DNA of 43,898 nt from JAVBNC01 sp031551765 (GCA_031551765.1 JAVBNC010000016.1:1-43898), one strand, 5' to 3'; positions 24,371 to 33,171 are shown, numbered from the stretch's first letter. The notes: generated by a model not told the origin, from the sequence alone. Made by a program: numbers and translations.

Positions 24371-24414
24371 GCCACCCGCCGGAGCAGCTTTTGCTCCGGC
24401 GGGTGGCCTTTTTT
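24371..24414 (+). terminator. Terminator after the DcuC-type gene
   Basis: GCCACCCGCCGGAGCA pairs with TGCTCCGGCGGGTGGC, followed by six T. This is a very strong Rho-independent terminator. Confidence 0.93.
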
Positions 24415-24655
24415 ATTGCCTCGGAGTCAAGCGCGCGAATGGGGATAAGCGGGAAGGCAGATGGAAACGTGCGAAGGCATGTTGTTGCGTCTGCCAGGCC
24501 GTGGTTCTGGTTTTTTTAATCCGTGCAAATAGATAAAAAATTTCAAAAAAATCTTGCTGATGTGTATCTTGTTCGTTTTGTAAAGTTGAGCGATTTTACT
24601 CTTGATTTTTTTAGAGGAAGTGGAGTAGGATTTTTCCACCTTTTAGCATAAAAAA

Positions 24656-24670
24656 TTTCAACATATGAAA
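24656..24670. promoter_or_regulatory. TTTCA-ACATA-TGAAA operator before the LeuC/LeuD-like operon
   Basis: A perfect TTTCA-N5-TGAAA site, extended to AAATTTCA on one side and TGAAAATTT on the other. It lies in an AT-rich stretch of the 535-base gap 24415-24949, about 280 bases before the LeuC-like start. The rest of the gap holds a possible short leader frame and no other gene I can support. Confidence 0.6.
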
Positions 24671-24785
24671 ATTTGTGCTTTCCATGCAACCCTTGGTTCC
24701 GGATTGGTTGTGCGCATAAGGCCTTCGCGCCGTCGCCGGATTAACGGTGACAGCACACCGCACGGGCAGCACAGAGGAGCCGCTC

Positions 24786-24863
24786 ATGAACGTTCCGCGC
24801 AATACCCTCACCAGCACAGCCTTGCCTGGCCCCACCGCCGCGCATGGCATTGCGCGTTTTTGA
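24786..24863 (+). CDS. Possible 25-residue leader peptide or gene remnant
   Basis: AGAGGAG is followed after seven bases by ATG and a frame of 25 codons (MNVPRNTLTS to HGIARF) with TGA. It lies in the leader of the LeuC-like operon. The ribosome site is good, but length and composition give no homology I recognise. It could be a leader peptide, the start of a deleted gene or chance. Confidence 0.25.
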   Translation: MNVPRNTLTSTALPGPTAAHGIARF

Positions 24864-24949
24864 AACGTTGCCCGGCAGCCGTTTCACAATTCAAAGCTTC
24901 AGTATGGGAAGGTATACGCAATAACTGATATATGAAGGAGGTATGCAAG

Positions 24950-26209
24950 GTGGGTAGGACGTTCGCTGAAAAAATACTCAGTAAGGCCTGCGGAAAAGAG
25001 GTGCGCGCCGGCGAGGTTGCGGTGGTTCAGCCCAACTTCTGCATGAGCCATGAAAACGCCTCCGCCATTATCAAAACCTTTGAGAAAATCGGCCTGGAAA
25101 AGGTCTTCAACCCCGACGCCATCGTCATTATCTTTGACCACACCGTTCCCGCCTCCACCCCGGCTTACGCCGCAGCCCACAAGATAGTCCGCGAATTCGT
25201 CACCCGGCAGGGCATCAAGAACTTTTACGATCTCAACAGCAACGGCGGCATCTGCCACCAGATCATGTGCCAGGAAGGCTACGCCGCCCCCGGCATGGTC
25301 ACGGTGGGCTCGGACAGCCACACCTGTATGCACGGCGCCGTGGGGGCTTTTTCCACAGGCATAGGCCGTACGGAAATGGCCGCCGTGTGGGCCACCGGCA
25401 GCATTTGGCTGCAAGTGCCGCATTCCATCAAAATCAACGCCACGGGCGCTTTTGCCAAAGGCGTGACCGCCAAGGACCTGATCCTGAAAGTTATCGGGGA
25501 CATCAAATCCGACGGCGCGGACTACATGTCCGTGGAGTTTCACGGCGGCGGCGTAGACAACATGAGCGTTTCGGAGCGTATGACCTTATGCAACATGGGC
25601 GTGGAAATGGGCGCGAAAAATGCCGTCTGCCCGCCCGACGCCAAGGTGCTGGAATACCAGCGCGGCAAAGTGAAAAACCCGGCTTCCGTCCCTGTCTGGG
25701 CCGATGCGGACGCCACCTACGGCCGGGAACTCTCCTACGATCTCGCCACGCTGGAACCCTGTGTGGCCAAACCTCACACCGTGGACAACTACGCGCCCGT
25801 CAGCGGGCTGGGCAAGGTGCCCATCCATCAGGCCTTTATCGGCACCTGCACCAACGCGCGGCTGGACGACCTCCGCGTGGCGGCATCCGTGCTGAAAGGC
25901 CGCACGGTGGCGGTGCGCACCCTGGTGTACCCGGCTTCCCGCCAGGTATTCCGGGAGGCGATGGACGAAGGCATCATCCAGACCCTGCTGGACGCGGGCT
26001 GCACCATAGAGCACCCCGGCTGCGGCCCCTGCATCGGCGTGTACGGCGGGGCGCTTGCGGACAATGAAACCTGCATCTCCACAGCCAACAGAAATTTCAG
26101 GGGCAGAATGGGCAGCAAGGAGAGCAACATTTACCTGGCCAGCCCCGCGACCGTTGCCTGGTCCGCTGTGCGCGGCGAAGTCAGCGACCCGAGGGAGGTG
26201 CTGTCATGA
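24950..26209 (+). CDS. LeuC-like hydro-lyase large subunit (aconitase superfamily)
   Basis: 419 residues from a GTG start, chosen because AAGGAGG lies eight bases upstream and the protein then begins GRTFAEKIL, like LeuC/HacA/DmdA. The in-frame ATG at 24932 contains that ribosome site and is rejected. [4Fe-4S] ligands are GTCTNAR (about 300) and HPGCGPCIG (about 357-365); VGSDSHTCMHGAVGAF is the conserved active-site segment. With the small subunit it hydrates or dehydrates a substituted malate-type acid. Candidates in this family are 3-isopropylmalate, homoaconitate, dimethylmaleate and D-citramalate/citraconate. No leuA or leuB is nearby, so leucine synthesis is unlikely. Confidence 0.88.
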   Translation: MGRTFAEKILSKACGKEVRAGEVAVVQPNFCMSHENASAIIKTFEKIGLEKVFNPDAIVIIFDHTVPASTPAYAAAHKIVREFVTRQGIKNFYDLNSNGGICHQIMCQEGYAAPGMVTVGSDSHTCMHGAVGAFSTGIGRTEMAAVWATGSIWLQVPHSIKINATGAFAKGVTAKDLILKVIGDIKSDGADYMSVEFHGGGVDNMSVSERMTLCNMGVEMGAKNAVCPPDAKVLEYQRGKVKNPASVPVWADADATYGRELSYDLATLEPCVAKPHTVDNYAPVSGLGKVPIHQAFIGTCTNARLDDLRVAASVLKGRTVAVRTLVYPASRQVFREAMDEGIIQTLLDAGCTIEHPGCGPCIGVYGGALADNETCISTANRNFRGRMGSKESNIYLASPATVAWSAVRGEVSDPREVLS

Positions 26210-26709
26210 AATTCACGGGGAAAGTCTGGAAATACGGGGATGACGTGAACACCGACGTGATTTTTCCCGGGCGCTTCACCTACACGCTGATGAGCGACGA
26301 GGAAATGGGCACCCATGCCCTGGAAGACCTGGATTCGGAATTCCAGCGTGACGCCAAACCCGGCGACATCATCGTGGGGGGCAAGAACTGGGGCTGCGGC
26401 TCTTCCCGCGAGCAGGCGGTGAAATGCATCAAGGCCCGGGGAATTGCGGCCATCATCGCCGGGGGATTCGCCAGAATCTACTACAGAAACGCGCTGAACG
26501 AAGGCTTGGCGACCATAGTTTGCCCGGAAGCGCTGGACGCCGTGCAAGCCGGGGACAGCATCACCATAGATTTTGCTTCCAGCAGCATCACCACACCCAA
26601 AGGGGAATTCAAGTTCGCGCCGTACCCGGACTTTGTCAAAGGGCTCATTGAAGACGGCGGTCTTCTCCCGCACGTAAAAAAAACCTTGAAAGCACAGGGA
26701 AAAATCTGA
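26206..26709 (+). CDS. LeuD-like hydro-lyase small subunit
   Basis: 167 residues, the size of LeuD/HacB/DmdB small subunits. It has GDDVNTDVIFPGRF at 11-24 and the swivelling-domain loop GGKNWGCGSSREQAV (about 57-71) that completes the active site. Its start overlaps the large-subunit stop by four bases (ATGA), so the two are made in equal amounts. It is followed 45 bases later by a prpD-type gene. The LeuCD-plus-PrpD pairing suggests catabolism of a methylated or branched tri/dicarboxylate rather than leucine synthesis. Confidence 0.9.
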   Translation: MKFTGKVWKYGDDVNTDVIFPGRFTYTLMSDEEMGTHALEDLDSEFQRDAKPGDIIVGGKNWGCGSSREQAVKCIKARGIAAIIAGGFARIYYRNALNEGLATIVCPEALDAVQAGDSITIDFASSSITTPKGEFKFAPYPDFVKGLIEDGGLLPHVKKTLKAQGKI

Positions 26710-26754
26710 GCGCGCGGCCCGCGCCATATCTTCCATGCCAAAAAGGAGAAAGGT

Positions 26755-28119
26755 ATGACCAAGAGCAGAAAATTTATCGAGCTTTTTTCCGGACTGCGGG
26801 AAAAAGACCTGACGGACAGCCTGATAGCCTCCGCCAAGGAAAAACTCATCGACTACGTGGGCGTGGCCATGGCCGGCGTGCAGCAGGGCGAGCTTTACGC
26901 GGTGCTGCACAAAAAGCTGGCCAAGAATAAACCCGACGGCCCCTGCACGCTGCTGGGCACCCCCTGGAAAACCACTGCCGAGGAAGCCGCCTGGATCAAC
27001 GGCGTGGCCGGACACAGCCTGGATATGGACGACGGCCACCGCCGCGGCCAGGGCCACCCCGGCGTGGTGGTCATTTCCGCCGCCCTGGCTGCCGCGGAAG
27101 CCAAAGGCAGCAGCGGCATGGAATTTCTGACCGCCCTGGCGGCGGGCTATGAAGTATACGCCCGCCTGGGCACGGTCTGCCACCCGTCCACGGTGGGCCG
27201 GGGGTTCCACACTACGGCCGTGGCCGGGTGCCCTGCGGCCGCCGTGGCCGTGTCCAAGCTGATGGGCTTTGACACGGAACGCATGCTGAACGCGTTGGGC
27301 GTGGCCGGGTTGTTCAGTTCCGGCCTGATCATCGTGAACCGCAGCGGCGGCATGCTGAAACCCCTGAATGCGGGCCGGGCGGCTTCCAGCGGTCTACGGG
27401 CCGCTGAGCTGGCCGCGCTGGGCGCTGAGGGCGCGCCGGATATCCTGGAAGGCAAGGACGGCTTTTTCCAGGCCTTTTCCGGTCAGGAAATCGACTACGA
27501 TTTCCTGTTGAGGCCCATCGGCTCCAGTTTCGAGCTGGAAGGCTGCTATGTGAAGTTCTATTCCGCCTGCCGCCACGTGCACGCGCCCATCGACGCCGCG
27601 CTGGCCTTACGTTCCCAGGTGGATCTCGCGGATGTGAAGGAAATCGTCATCACGACCTATCGCACGGCCTTGCAGCTGACCCAGAAAAGCGCGCTCCCGC
27701 CCAATATCGCGGATTCCCGCTTCAACCTGGGCTTTGCCGTGGCTCTGGCTCTGGCCAAGGGTTCCATAGGCATGGATGACTTCTGCCCGGAAAACGCGCA
27801 GTTGCCGCTGGTGAAAGATCTGTTCGGCAAAATCCGCATGGTGGAGGACGGCAGCTTTGAATCCCGGGAGAAAAACGTGCGGGGCGCCCGCGTAGCCATA
27901 ACCACGGGCAAGGGCACGGTCACGAAAGACGTGCTGCTGGCCGTGGGTGAGCCGGAAAACAAGGCTCCCCTGGAAAAATACACCGACAAGTTCCGGGATT
28001 GCATCGGCCCCTTCTGGTCGGCCGCGAAACAGCAAAAGGTGTTGGAAGCCATCAATTCCATAGAAAAAGCCAAAGACGTACGTCCGTTGCTTCGGATGCT
28101 GACGGACGCCAAAGAGTAA
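26755..28119 (+). CDS. MmgE/PrpD family protein (first of three)
   Basis: 454 residues, full length for the family that includes 2-methylcitrate dehydratase (PrpD) and cis-aconitate decarboxylase (Irg1/CadA). The typical segments are GHSLDMDDGHRRGQGHPG (about 85-102), GYEVYARLG, GRGFHTT and, in the second domain, KFYSACRHVHAPIDA. An AAAGGAGAAAGG ribosome site precedes the ATG. It belongs to the operon with the LeuC/LeuD-like enzyme and carriers. Hydro-lyase or decarboxylase activity on a C5-C7 tricarboxylate-type acid is expected; the specific reaction is not readable from sequence. Confidence 0.88.
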   Translation: MTKSRKFIELFSGLREKDLTDSLIASAKEKLIDYVGVAMAGVQQGELYAVLHKKLAKNKPDGPCTLLGTPWKTTAEEAAWINGVAGHSLDMDDGHRRGQGHPGVVVISAALAAAEAKGSSGMEFLTALAAGYEVYARLGTVCHPSTVGRGFHTTAVAGCPAAAVAVSKLMGFDTERMLNALGVAGLFSSGLIIVNRSGGMLKPLNAGRAASSGLRAAELAALGAEGAPDILEGKDGFFQAFSGQEIDYDFLLRPIGSSFELEGCYVKFYSACRHVHAPIDAALALRSQVDLADVKEIVITTYRTALQLTQKSALPPNIADSRFNLGFAVALALAKGSIGMDDFCPENAQLPLVKDLFGKIRMVEDGSFESREKNVRGARVAITTGKGTVTKDVLLAVGEPENKAPLEKYTDKFRDCIGPFWSAAKQQKVLEAINSIEKAKDVRPLLRMLTDAKE

Positions 28120-28122
28120 CGA

Positions 28123-28162
28123 GCAAAAGCCCTGGCGCGTGGTTGCGCGCCGGGGCTTTTGC
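28123..28162 (+). terminator. Hairpin between prpD and DASS genes (attenuator-like)
   Basis: GCAAAAGCCC pairs with GGGCTTTTGC, with inner GGCGCG/CGCGCC pairing. It sits inside what looks like one operon, so it may reduce read-through into the transporter rather than end transcription. Confidence 0.65.
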
Positions 28163-28184
28163 ATGCGTTGCAAAGGGATTGCTC

Positions 28185-29594
28185 ATGGATAGAAAAACGG
28201 CGCAGAAACTAGCTGTCTTGTTTGTTATCCCCGTGGCCTTCTTTCTGCTCCCCCCGCCGGAAGGCCTGAGTCTCATGGCCTGGCGTCTCCTTGGCGTGTA
28301 TATCGCCGCCATTGTCGGCCTGGTCATCAAACCCTTTGGCGAACCCGTCATCGTGCTGGCGGCGGTGGCCGCTTCCGCTCTGCTGTTCAACAATACCTCA
28401 TCCGTACTGTCCGGTTACTCCAGCACAGCCACCTGGATGATTTTCGCGGCCTTTTCCATGAGCGCCGCCTTTGCCAAAACCGGCCTGGGCAAGCGCATCA
28501 CCTTTATCCTGGTGGACAAGCTGGGCCGCACCACGCTGGGCTTGGGCTATGTCTGCGCGTTCCTTGAATTTATCCTCTCGCCGGTGACGCCTTCCAACAC
28601 CGCCCGGGCCGCCGGGCTGGAACTGCCCATCATTCAGGGCATTATCACGGCCCTGGACCCGGAAGCCGAGAAAAACCCCCGCAACATAGCGGCCTACCTG
28701 ACCTTTAACGGTGTCATGCTGGCCAAGCTGGGAAGCGCTATGTTCATCACTGCCATGGCTTCCAACGTGCTCATTGTGCAGTTGATGAACAAAATTCTCA
28801 AAATCGACATTGAATGGCTGTTCTGGGCCAAGGCCACCATCGTGCCGGTGGGGCTGGTGCTGTTTCTGGCCCCGTACCTTCTTTACAAGCTGTACCCGCC
28901 GGAAATGAAGGTGCTGGACAACAAGGCCATTGCCGCCAAAGGCCTGGCCGAACTCGGTCCCATGACGGTGCGCGAAAAAATGTTGACCGCGATTTTCTTC
29001 ATGGCGCTCATCGGCTGGTGTTTCGGCTCCTACTTCAAGTTCAACGCCACGGCCGTGGCCATTGCCGTGCTGGTCCTTTCCATTTTTACGGGCATCATCA
29101 ACTGGGACGACATGTTGAAGCTGCGCGGGGCCTGGAACACGGTCATCTGGTACGGCGGCATCATCGGCATGGCCAACTCCCTGGTCAACGCCAAGTTCTT
29201 TGAGTGGCTGGCCAAGTTCATGGGCACGCATCTCGATTTTTCCGGGGTCAGCCCCACGCTGGCCCTGATGGGTATCGCGTTTTTCTCCGTTATCGTCCGC
29301 TACCTGTACGCGGCCACCGGCCCCTTTGTGGTTTCCATGCTGCCCGTGCTGGTCACGCTGGGCATGGTGGCGGGCATTCCGCCCATACCGTTGGCCATGA
29401 GCATGGCTATCGCCAGCAACTACGGGGGGTTGCTCACGCACTACGGCTCGGCTTTCGCGCCCATTTATTTCGCCTTCGGCTACGTCCCGCTGAAGACCTG
29501 GTGGATACTGGGCGCCTGCATGGCGGCCATTTCCTACGTGGTGAACATGACGCTGGGTCTCTGGTGGTTCAAGTTCCTCGGTTTCGGCATTTAG
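28185..29594 (+). CDS. DASS-family carboxylate transporter (second paralogue)
   Basis: 469 residues with about 12 membrane spans and the SLC13/DASS signature SPVTPSNTARAAG near residue 137. The second half-repeat ends with SNYGGLLTHYGSAFAPIYF, a more plant DiT1/CitT-like motif than in the 6778 paralogue. It should import a di- or tricarboxylate with sodium or by exchange. The ATG at 28185 is chosen because the longer open frame runs through prpD and the hairpin; the ribosome site (AAAGGGA) is moderate. It lies between the LeuCD-PrpD genes and larA and is probably the uptake system for their substrate. Confidence 0.9.
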   Translation: MDRKTAQKLAVLFVIPVAFFLLPPPEGLSLMAWRLLGVYIAAIVGLVIKPFGEPVIVLAAVAASALLFNNTSSVLSGYSSTATWMIFAAFSMSAAFAKTGLGKRITFILVDKLGRTTLGLGYVCAFLEFILSPVTPSNTARAAGLELPIIQGIITALDPEAEKNPRNIAAYLTFNGVMLAKLGSAMFITAMASNVLIVQLMNKILKIDIEWLFWAKATIVPVGLVLFLAPYLLYKLYPPEMKVLDNKAIAAKGLAELGPMTVREKMLTAIFFMALIGWCFGSYFKFNATAVAIAVLVLSIFTGIINWDDMLKLRGAWNTVIWYGGIIGMANSLVNAKFFEWLAKFMGTHLDFSGVSPTLALMGIAFFSVIVRYLYAATGPFVVSMLPVLVTLGMVAGIPPIPLAMSMAIASNYGGLLTHYGSAFAPIYFAFGYVPLKTWWILGACMAAISYVVNMTLGLWWFKFLGFGI

Positions 29595-29606
29595 CCGTGC
29601 ACAACG

Positions 29607-29640
29607 GCGTCCCGGCCGCTTGCCGCGCCGGGGCGCTTTT
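29607..29640 (+). terminator. Hairpin between DASS and larA genes
   Basis: GCGTCCCGGC pairs with GCCGGGGCGC and is followed by TTTT. As with the preceding hairpin, it sits in a short gap within a likely operon and may be a partial terminator. Confidence 0.6.
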
Positions 29641-29654
29641 CACAGGAGTGAGCC

Positions 29655-30929
29655 ATGGCTTTTCAAGAGCAGACTATACGCTTCAACATTGGCGAAGGCG
29701 AAGTTTCCGTGCGCATTCCCAACCTGATGGCGGTCATCAGCCCCGGCAGCACGCCGGCCGTGGCCGACGAGCGCAAGGAGATACGCCGTGCCCTGGACAA
29801 CCCCATAGGCAGCAGAACGCTGAAGGAGCTTGCCAGGGGCAAAAAGAGCGCGGCCATTATCGTGAACGACATAACCAGGCCGTATCCAGGCGGGTTGATG
29901 GTGGAAGAACTGGCCAAAGACCTGAACGCGGCCGGTTTGAAGGACGAGCAGATTCTTCTGGTGGTGGCGTACGGCAACCACAGGGTGAACACCGAGGAAG
30001 AATGCCGCAAAATATACGGCAACAGCGTGGTGGACCGCTTCCGTTTCGTGCACCACGTGGCTACGGACCCCAATATGCTGGTCACGGTGGGGAAAACCCC
30101 CGGCGGCATGCTGGTGGAAATCAACAAGGACTTTGCCGAGGCGGAGTTGAAAATCTGCACCGGCTGCGTCACGCCGCACCAGCTGACAGGGTTTTCCGGG
30201 GGACGAAAGAGCGTCATTCCCGGCATTTCGGGGCTCAAAGGCCTGCAGGCGCACCATTCCTTCCCCATCCGGCCCGCGAATTCAGCCGCGGGCTGGTTGG
30301 ACGGCAACCCCTGCCATGAGGAAGCGCTGGCGGGCGCGCGTCTGGTGGGCGTGGATTTCATCCTCAATTCCGTGGAGAACGAGTCCCGCGGCCTGGTGGT
30401 GGCGGTGGCGGGGGATCTGGACGCGGCGCACCGGGCCGGTGTGGACGTATGCAGGAAAATCTGGAGCCTGTCCATTCCCGCCAAAGCGGACGTGGTGGTG
30501 ACCTGCCCCGGCGGCTACCCCCGGGACTTTGACATGCACCAGGCACAAAAAGCCGTGGGTTGCGCGGAAATGGTCTGCAAGCCGGGCGGCCGCATCATTC
30601 TGCTGGCGGAAGCGCGCGACGGCATCGCCAAATTCGGCAAGACCATGCAGGCCGCCGGCGACCCGCAGGAGATCATCGACTCGTTCACGGCCAACGGCTA
30701 CTCGGCGGATTCCATCAGCAAGGCCTACATGTGGTGCCGGGCGCTGAAGAGCTTTTCCATAAGCGTGGCTTGCTGCAAGGTCAGCAGGGAAGATCTGAAC
30801 AAGATGTTCCTGGAGTCGTTCGACACGGCGGAAGAGGCCATTGCGGACGCCCTGGCGGCTCTGGGCAAGGACGCTACCTTCCTGGCCATTCCCTTGGCTT
30901 CGGAAATCATTCCGGTCATCGGAAAATAA
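29655..30929 (+). CDS. larA: LarA-family nickel-pincer 2-hydroxyacid racemase/epimerase
   Basis: 424 residues, the length of LarA. The catalytic set of Lactiplantibacillus LarA is present at nearly the same positions: Asp72 and Arg75 in NDITRP, His109 in AYGNHR, His175 in TPHQL, Lys185 in SGGRKSVIPG (the cofactor-binding lysine) and His200/201. LarA homologues racemise lactate, malate, phenyllactate, 2-hydroxyglutarate or epimerise sugar acids by hydride transfer on the NPN cofactor. GNHR replaces the common GTHR, so lactate is not assured. The cofactor genes larB, larC and larE are not in the window. CAGGAG precedes the ATG. Confidence 0.88.
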   Translation: MAFQEQTIRFNIGEGEVSVRIPNLMAVISPGSTPAVADERKEIRRALDNPIGSRTLKELARGKKSAAIIVNDITRPYPGGLMVEELAKDLNAAGLKDEQILLVVAYGNHRVNTEEECRKIYGNSVVDRFRFVHHVATDPNMLVTVGKTPGGMLVEINKDFAEAELKICTGCVTPHQLTGFSGGRKSVIPGISGLKGLQAHHSFPIRPANSAAGWLDGNPCHEEALAGARLVGVDFILNSVENESRGLVVAVAGDLDAAHRAGVDVCRKIWSLSIPAKADVVVTCPGGYPRDFDMHQAQKAVGCAEMVCKPGGRIILLAEARDGIAKFGKTMQAAGDPQEIIDSFTANGYSADSISKAYMWCRALKSFSISVACCKVSREDLNKMFLESFDTAEEAIADALAALGKDATFLAIPLASEIIPVIGK

Positions 30930-30932
30930 AAA

Positions 30933-31003
30933 CCGCGCCCTGCGGCGCGGAAAGAACCCTTTTTGTAACCCTGCCGGCAGGCGGCGACCTGCCGGCGGGG
31001 TAC
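30933..31003. terminator. Hairpins between convergent larA and iclR
   Basis: CCGCGCC-CTGC-GGCGCGG (30933-30950) is followed by CCCTTTTTG, and a second strong inverted repeat CCTGCCGGCAGG/CCTGCCGGCGGGG lies at 30970-31000. Together they can end transcription from both sides. Confidence 0.7.
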
Positions 31004-31018
31004 GCAACATGTGGTGTA

Positions 31019-31765
31019 TCAGCCTTTCCAGCCCATCATGACCGAGACTTCACGGGCTTTTTCTTTGACCGCTTCTATGGTGGCGGGCAGCTTTTCCGCG
31101 TCAAAGCGGGCCGTGGGGCCGGAAACGGTCAGCGTGGCCAGGATGTTGCCGGAGCTGTCAAAAACCGGGGCCGCCACGGCATAGACGCCTTCCGCGCGCT
31201 CGTTGAAGCTGGTGGCGTAGCCCGCCTCCCGTATCTGGGCCAGCAAGGCCGGGGAAAGCGGGGGAACCAGGCGGCTGACGTCGTAATTGGGCGAAAGTTC
31301 CAGCCAGGCGGTCAGCACCTTGCCGCCCGCGCCGATGGTAAGCGAAAGGCTGTCCCCGATATTGATGACCTGGCGCAGGGGGTGGTTGCTCTCCACCCGC
31401 TGGATGCAAACGCGCCGGTCGCCGGACGGGATGTAGACGCTCGTGCTTTCGCCGGCAATGACGTTGAGTTCCTGCAAGGGGCGCAGGGAAAGGGTGGTGA
31501 GACTTTCCACGGAGCGGGAAGAACCCCCCAGGCGCAATGCGCTGGGACCCAGGCTGTAGTGTTTGGTGTCCTCGTTGCGCACCAGATAGTGCTTTTTCTC
31601 CAGCGTGACCAGGATCCGGAGGGTAGTGCTGGGAGAAAGCCCCACGGTTTCCGCCACAGCGGTCAGAGGCAGGGGAGCCCCTGCAAGACGAAGACAATCA
31701 AGGATATCGATACCTCGTTCCAAAGCCCGCACAGAGGGCTGCGAGGAGGAAACATCGCTGCGCAT
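31019..31765 (-). CDS. IclR-family regulator (paralogue B)
   Basis: 248 residues with the IclR HTH (SQPSVRALERGIDILDCL, LSPSTTLRILVTLEKKHY) and effector domain (RVCIQRVESNHPLRQV, TIGAGGKVLTAWL, GYATSFNERAEGVYAVAAPVF). It is a close paralogue of the gene at 21546. The ATG at 31765 follows AGGAGA with ten-base spacing; the upstream extension is not needed. It lies convergent to the larA operon and upstream of its own broken duplicate, so it is the most likely intact regulator for the larA and CaiB operons on either side. Confidence 0.92.
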   Translation of the reverse strand: MRSDVSSSQPSVRALERGIDILDCLRLAGAPLPLTAVAETVGLSPSTTLRILVTLEKKHYLVRNEDTKHYSLGPSALRLGGSSRSVESLTTLSLRPLQELNVIAGESTSVYIPSGDRRVCIQRVESNHPLRQVINIGDSLSLTIGAGGKVLTAWLELSPNYDVSRLVPPLSPALLAQIREAGYATSFNERAEGVYAVAAPVFDSSGNILATLTVSGPTARFDAEKLPATIEAVKEKAREVSVMMGWKG

Positions 31766-31906
31766 AAAGAATAGATCTCCTGTTGCTGAGGAATTATGCC
31801 AAGGGGATCGAAACCACACGAACAGGTGTAAAGACTGTCCGCGTTCCAGGCAAGGATTTTTATCAAGCGGAAAAGATTTTTTTCAAAAAACCGCTTCAGC
31901 TATGCG

Positions 31907-32639
31907 CTACAGCCTTTCCAGCCCATCAGCAGGGAAACCTCACCGGCCTTTTCTTTGACGGGCATTTGTCCGCCTCAAAACGGCCGTGGGGCCGGAAAGG
32001 GTGAGCGTGGCCAGAATGGAGCCGGAGCCGTCGGAAACCGGTACGGCCACGGCGTAAATTCCATCCGCGCGTCCGTTAAAGCTGGTGGCGTACCCCGCTT
32101 CCCGTACCTGGGCCAGCAGGACCGGGGAGAGCGGGAGGGCCAGACGGCTGACGCCGCGGTCCGGCATAAGATCCAGCCAGGTGATAAGCACTTTGCCTCC
32201 CGCGCCGACGGTAAGCGAGAGGCGGTCCCCGATGTTGACCACCTGGCGCAAAGGGTGGCTGCGTTCCATTTCTTTGCAGGCAAATGCGGCGGTCACCGGA
32301 GGGGGTGTAGATGCTCGCGCTTTCCCCGGAAAGGGCGTTGAGCTCTTTCAGGGGGCGCAAAGCAAGGGCCGCCAGGTTTTCCGTGGAGCGTGCGGCCCCG
32401 CCCAGCAGCAGGGCGTTGGGCCCCAGGGAATAGAGCTTTGAGCCTTCGCCGCGTACCAGATAGCGCTTTTTCTCAATGGTTCCCAAAATCCGCAGGGCGG
32501 TGCTCGGCGAAAGCCCCACGGCATCGGAAATGGCGGTCAGGGGCATGGGCGAGCCGGCGAGACGGAGACAGTCAAGAATATCGAGGCCGCGCTCCAATGC
32601 CCTGACAAAAGGTTGTGATGAAACGTTGTCGGCGCACAT
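31907..32639 (-). pseudogene. Decayed IclR-family regulator, duplicate of the 31019 gene
   Basis: The N-terminal frame (from ATG 32639: SSQPFVRALERGLDILDCLRLAGSPMPLTA) is intact through RRICLQR and then shifts by one base near 32275. The remainder, SHPLRQVVNIGDRLSLTVGAGGKVL to ATLTLSGPTA, continues in another frame. A second one-base loss and a small deletion near 31970-31985 remove the KLPATIEA segment, after which MGWKG reappears. At least two frameshifts and a deletion make it non-functional. It is a tandem copy of the neighbouring iclR and lies divergent to the CaiB operon. Confidence 0.9.
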
Positions 32640-33142
32640 ATTCTTGATTCCAAATGGTCGATGTTTGAAAAAAGTCCAAAGTGCCGGTAGGCATAAAATA
32701 TATTTGCATTCCTATCAGTATGTTTTGATAAATGAGACGGATTTTTTTGGTCAATAATGCAATTGTCCTGCCTTCGCAACGTGTCATTTTATCTTTTAAT
32801 ATATGTTAATATAGTATGTTGCTGTGGTTTGCTTTGCTTTAAAGCGATAGGATCAGCCGCGATTTCGGGGGCAAAGTTTTTTATTTGACGGTAGCTATGG
32901 TTTTATAAATGAAAGCGATGTGTGCAAGTGCTTTGCTTGCCGGTCCTTTGGAAAGTACCGCGTGGAACCTCTCGGGCGGGCGGAGAACGTAGGCAATTTT
33001 ATTCAATGGAAAAACTGCTTGCCGGAAACTTTCCCGACTCAGGAGTTGAGAAACTATAAAATAAAACATAATATATTTTAGCCTATTATGAAATATTAAT
33101 AAATAATTATGGCCATGGAATGACACGTTTTTATTTTTCCAC

Positions 33143-33171
33143 TTGATGTTTCGAGCGAGATATCGTATGAA
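33143..33171 (+). promoter_or_regulatory. Possible promoter of the CaiB operon
   Basis: TTGATG (33143-33148), a 17-base spacer and TATGAA (33166-33171). Each box matches four or five of six consensus bases. The operator lies just downstream of the expected start. Confidence 0.4.

Noticed and set aside
24950..26709. Leucine biosynthesis leuCD
   Set aside because: No leuA or leuB nearby, and the genes are joined to PrpD, a carboxylate carrier and LarA, which fits catabolism better. A dual role cannot be fully excluded.
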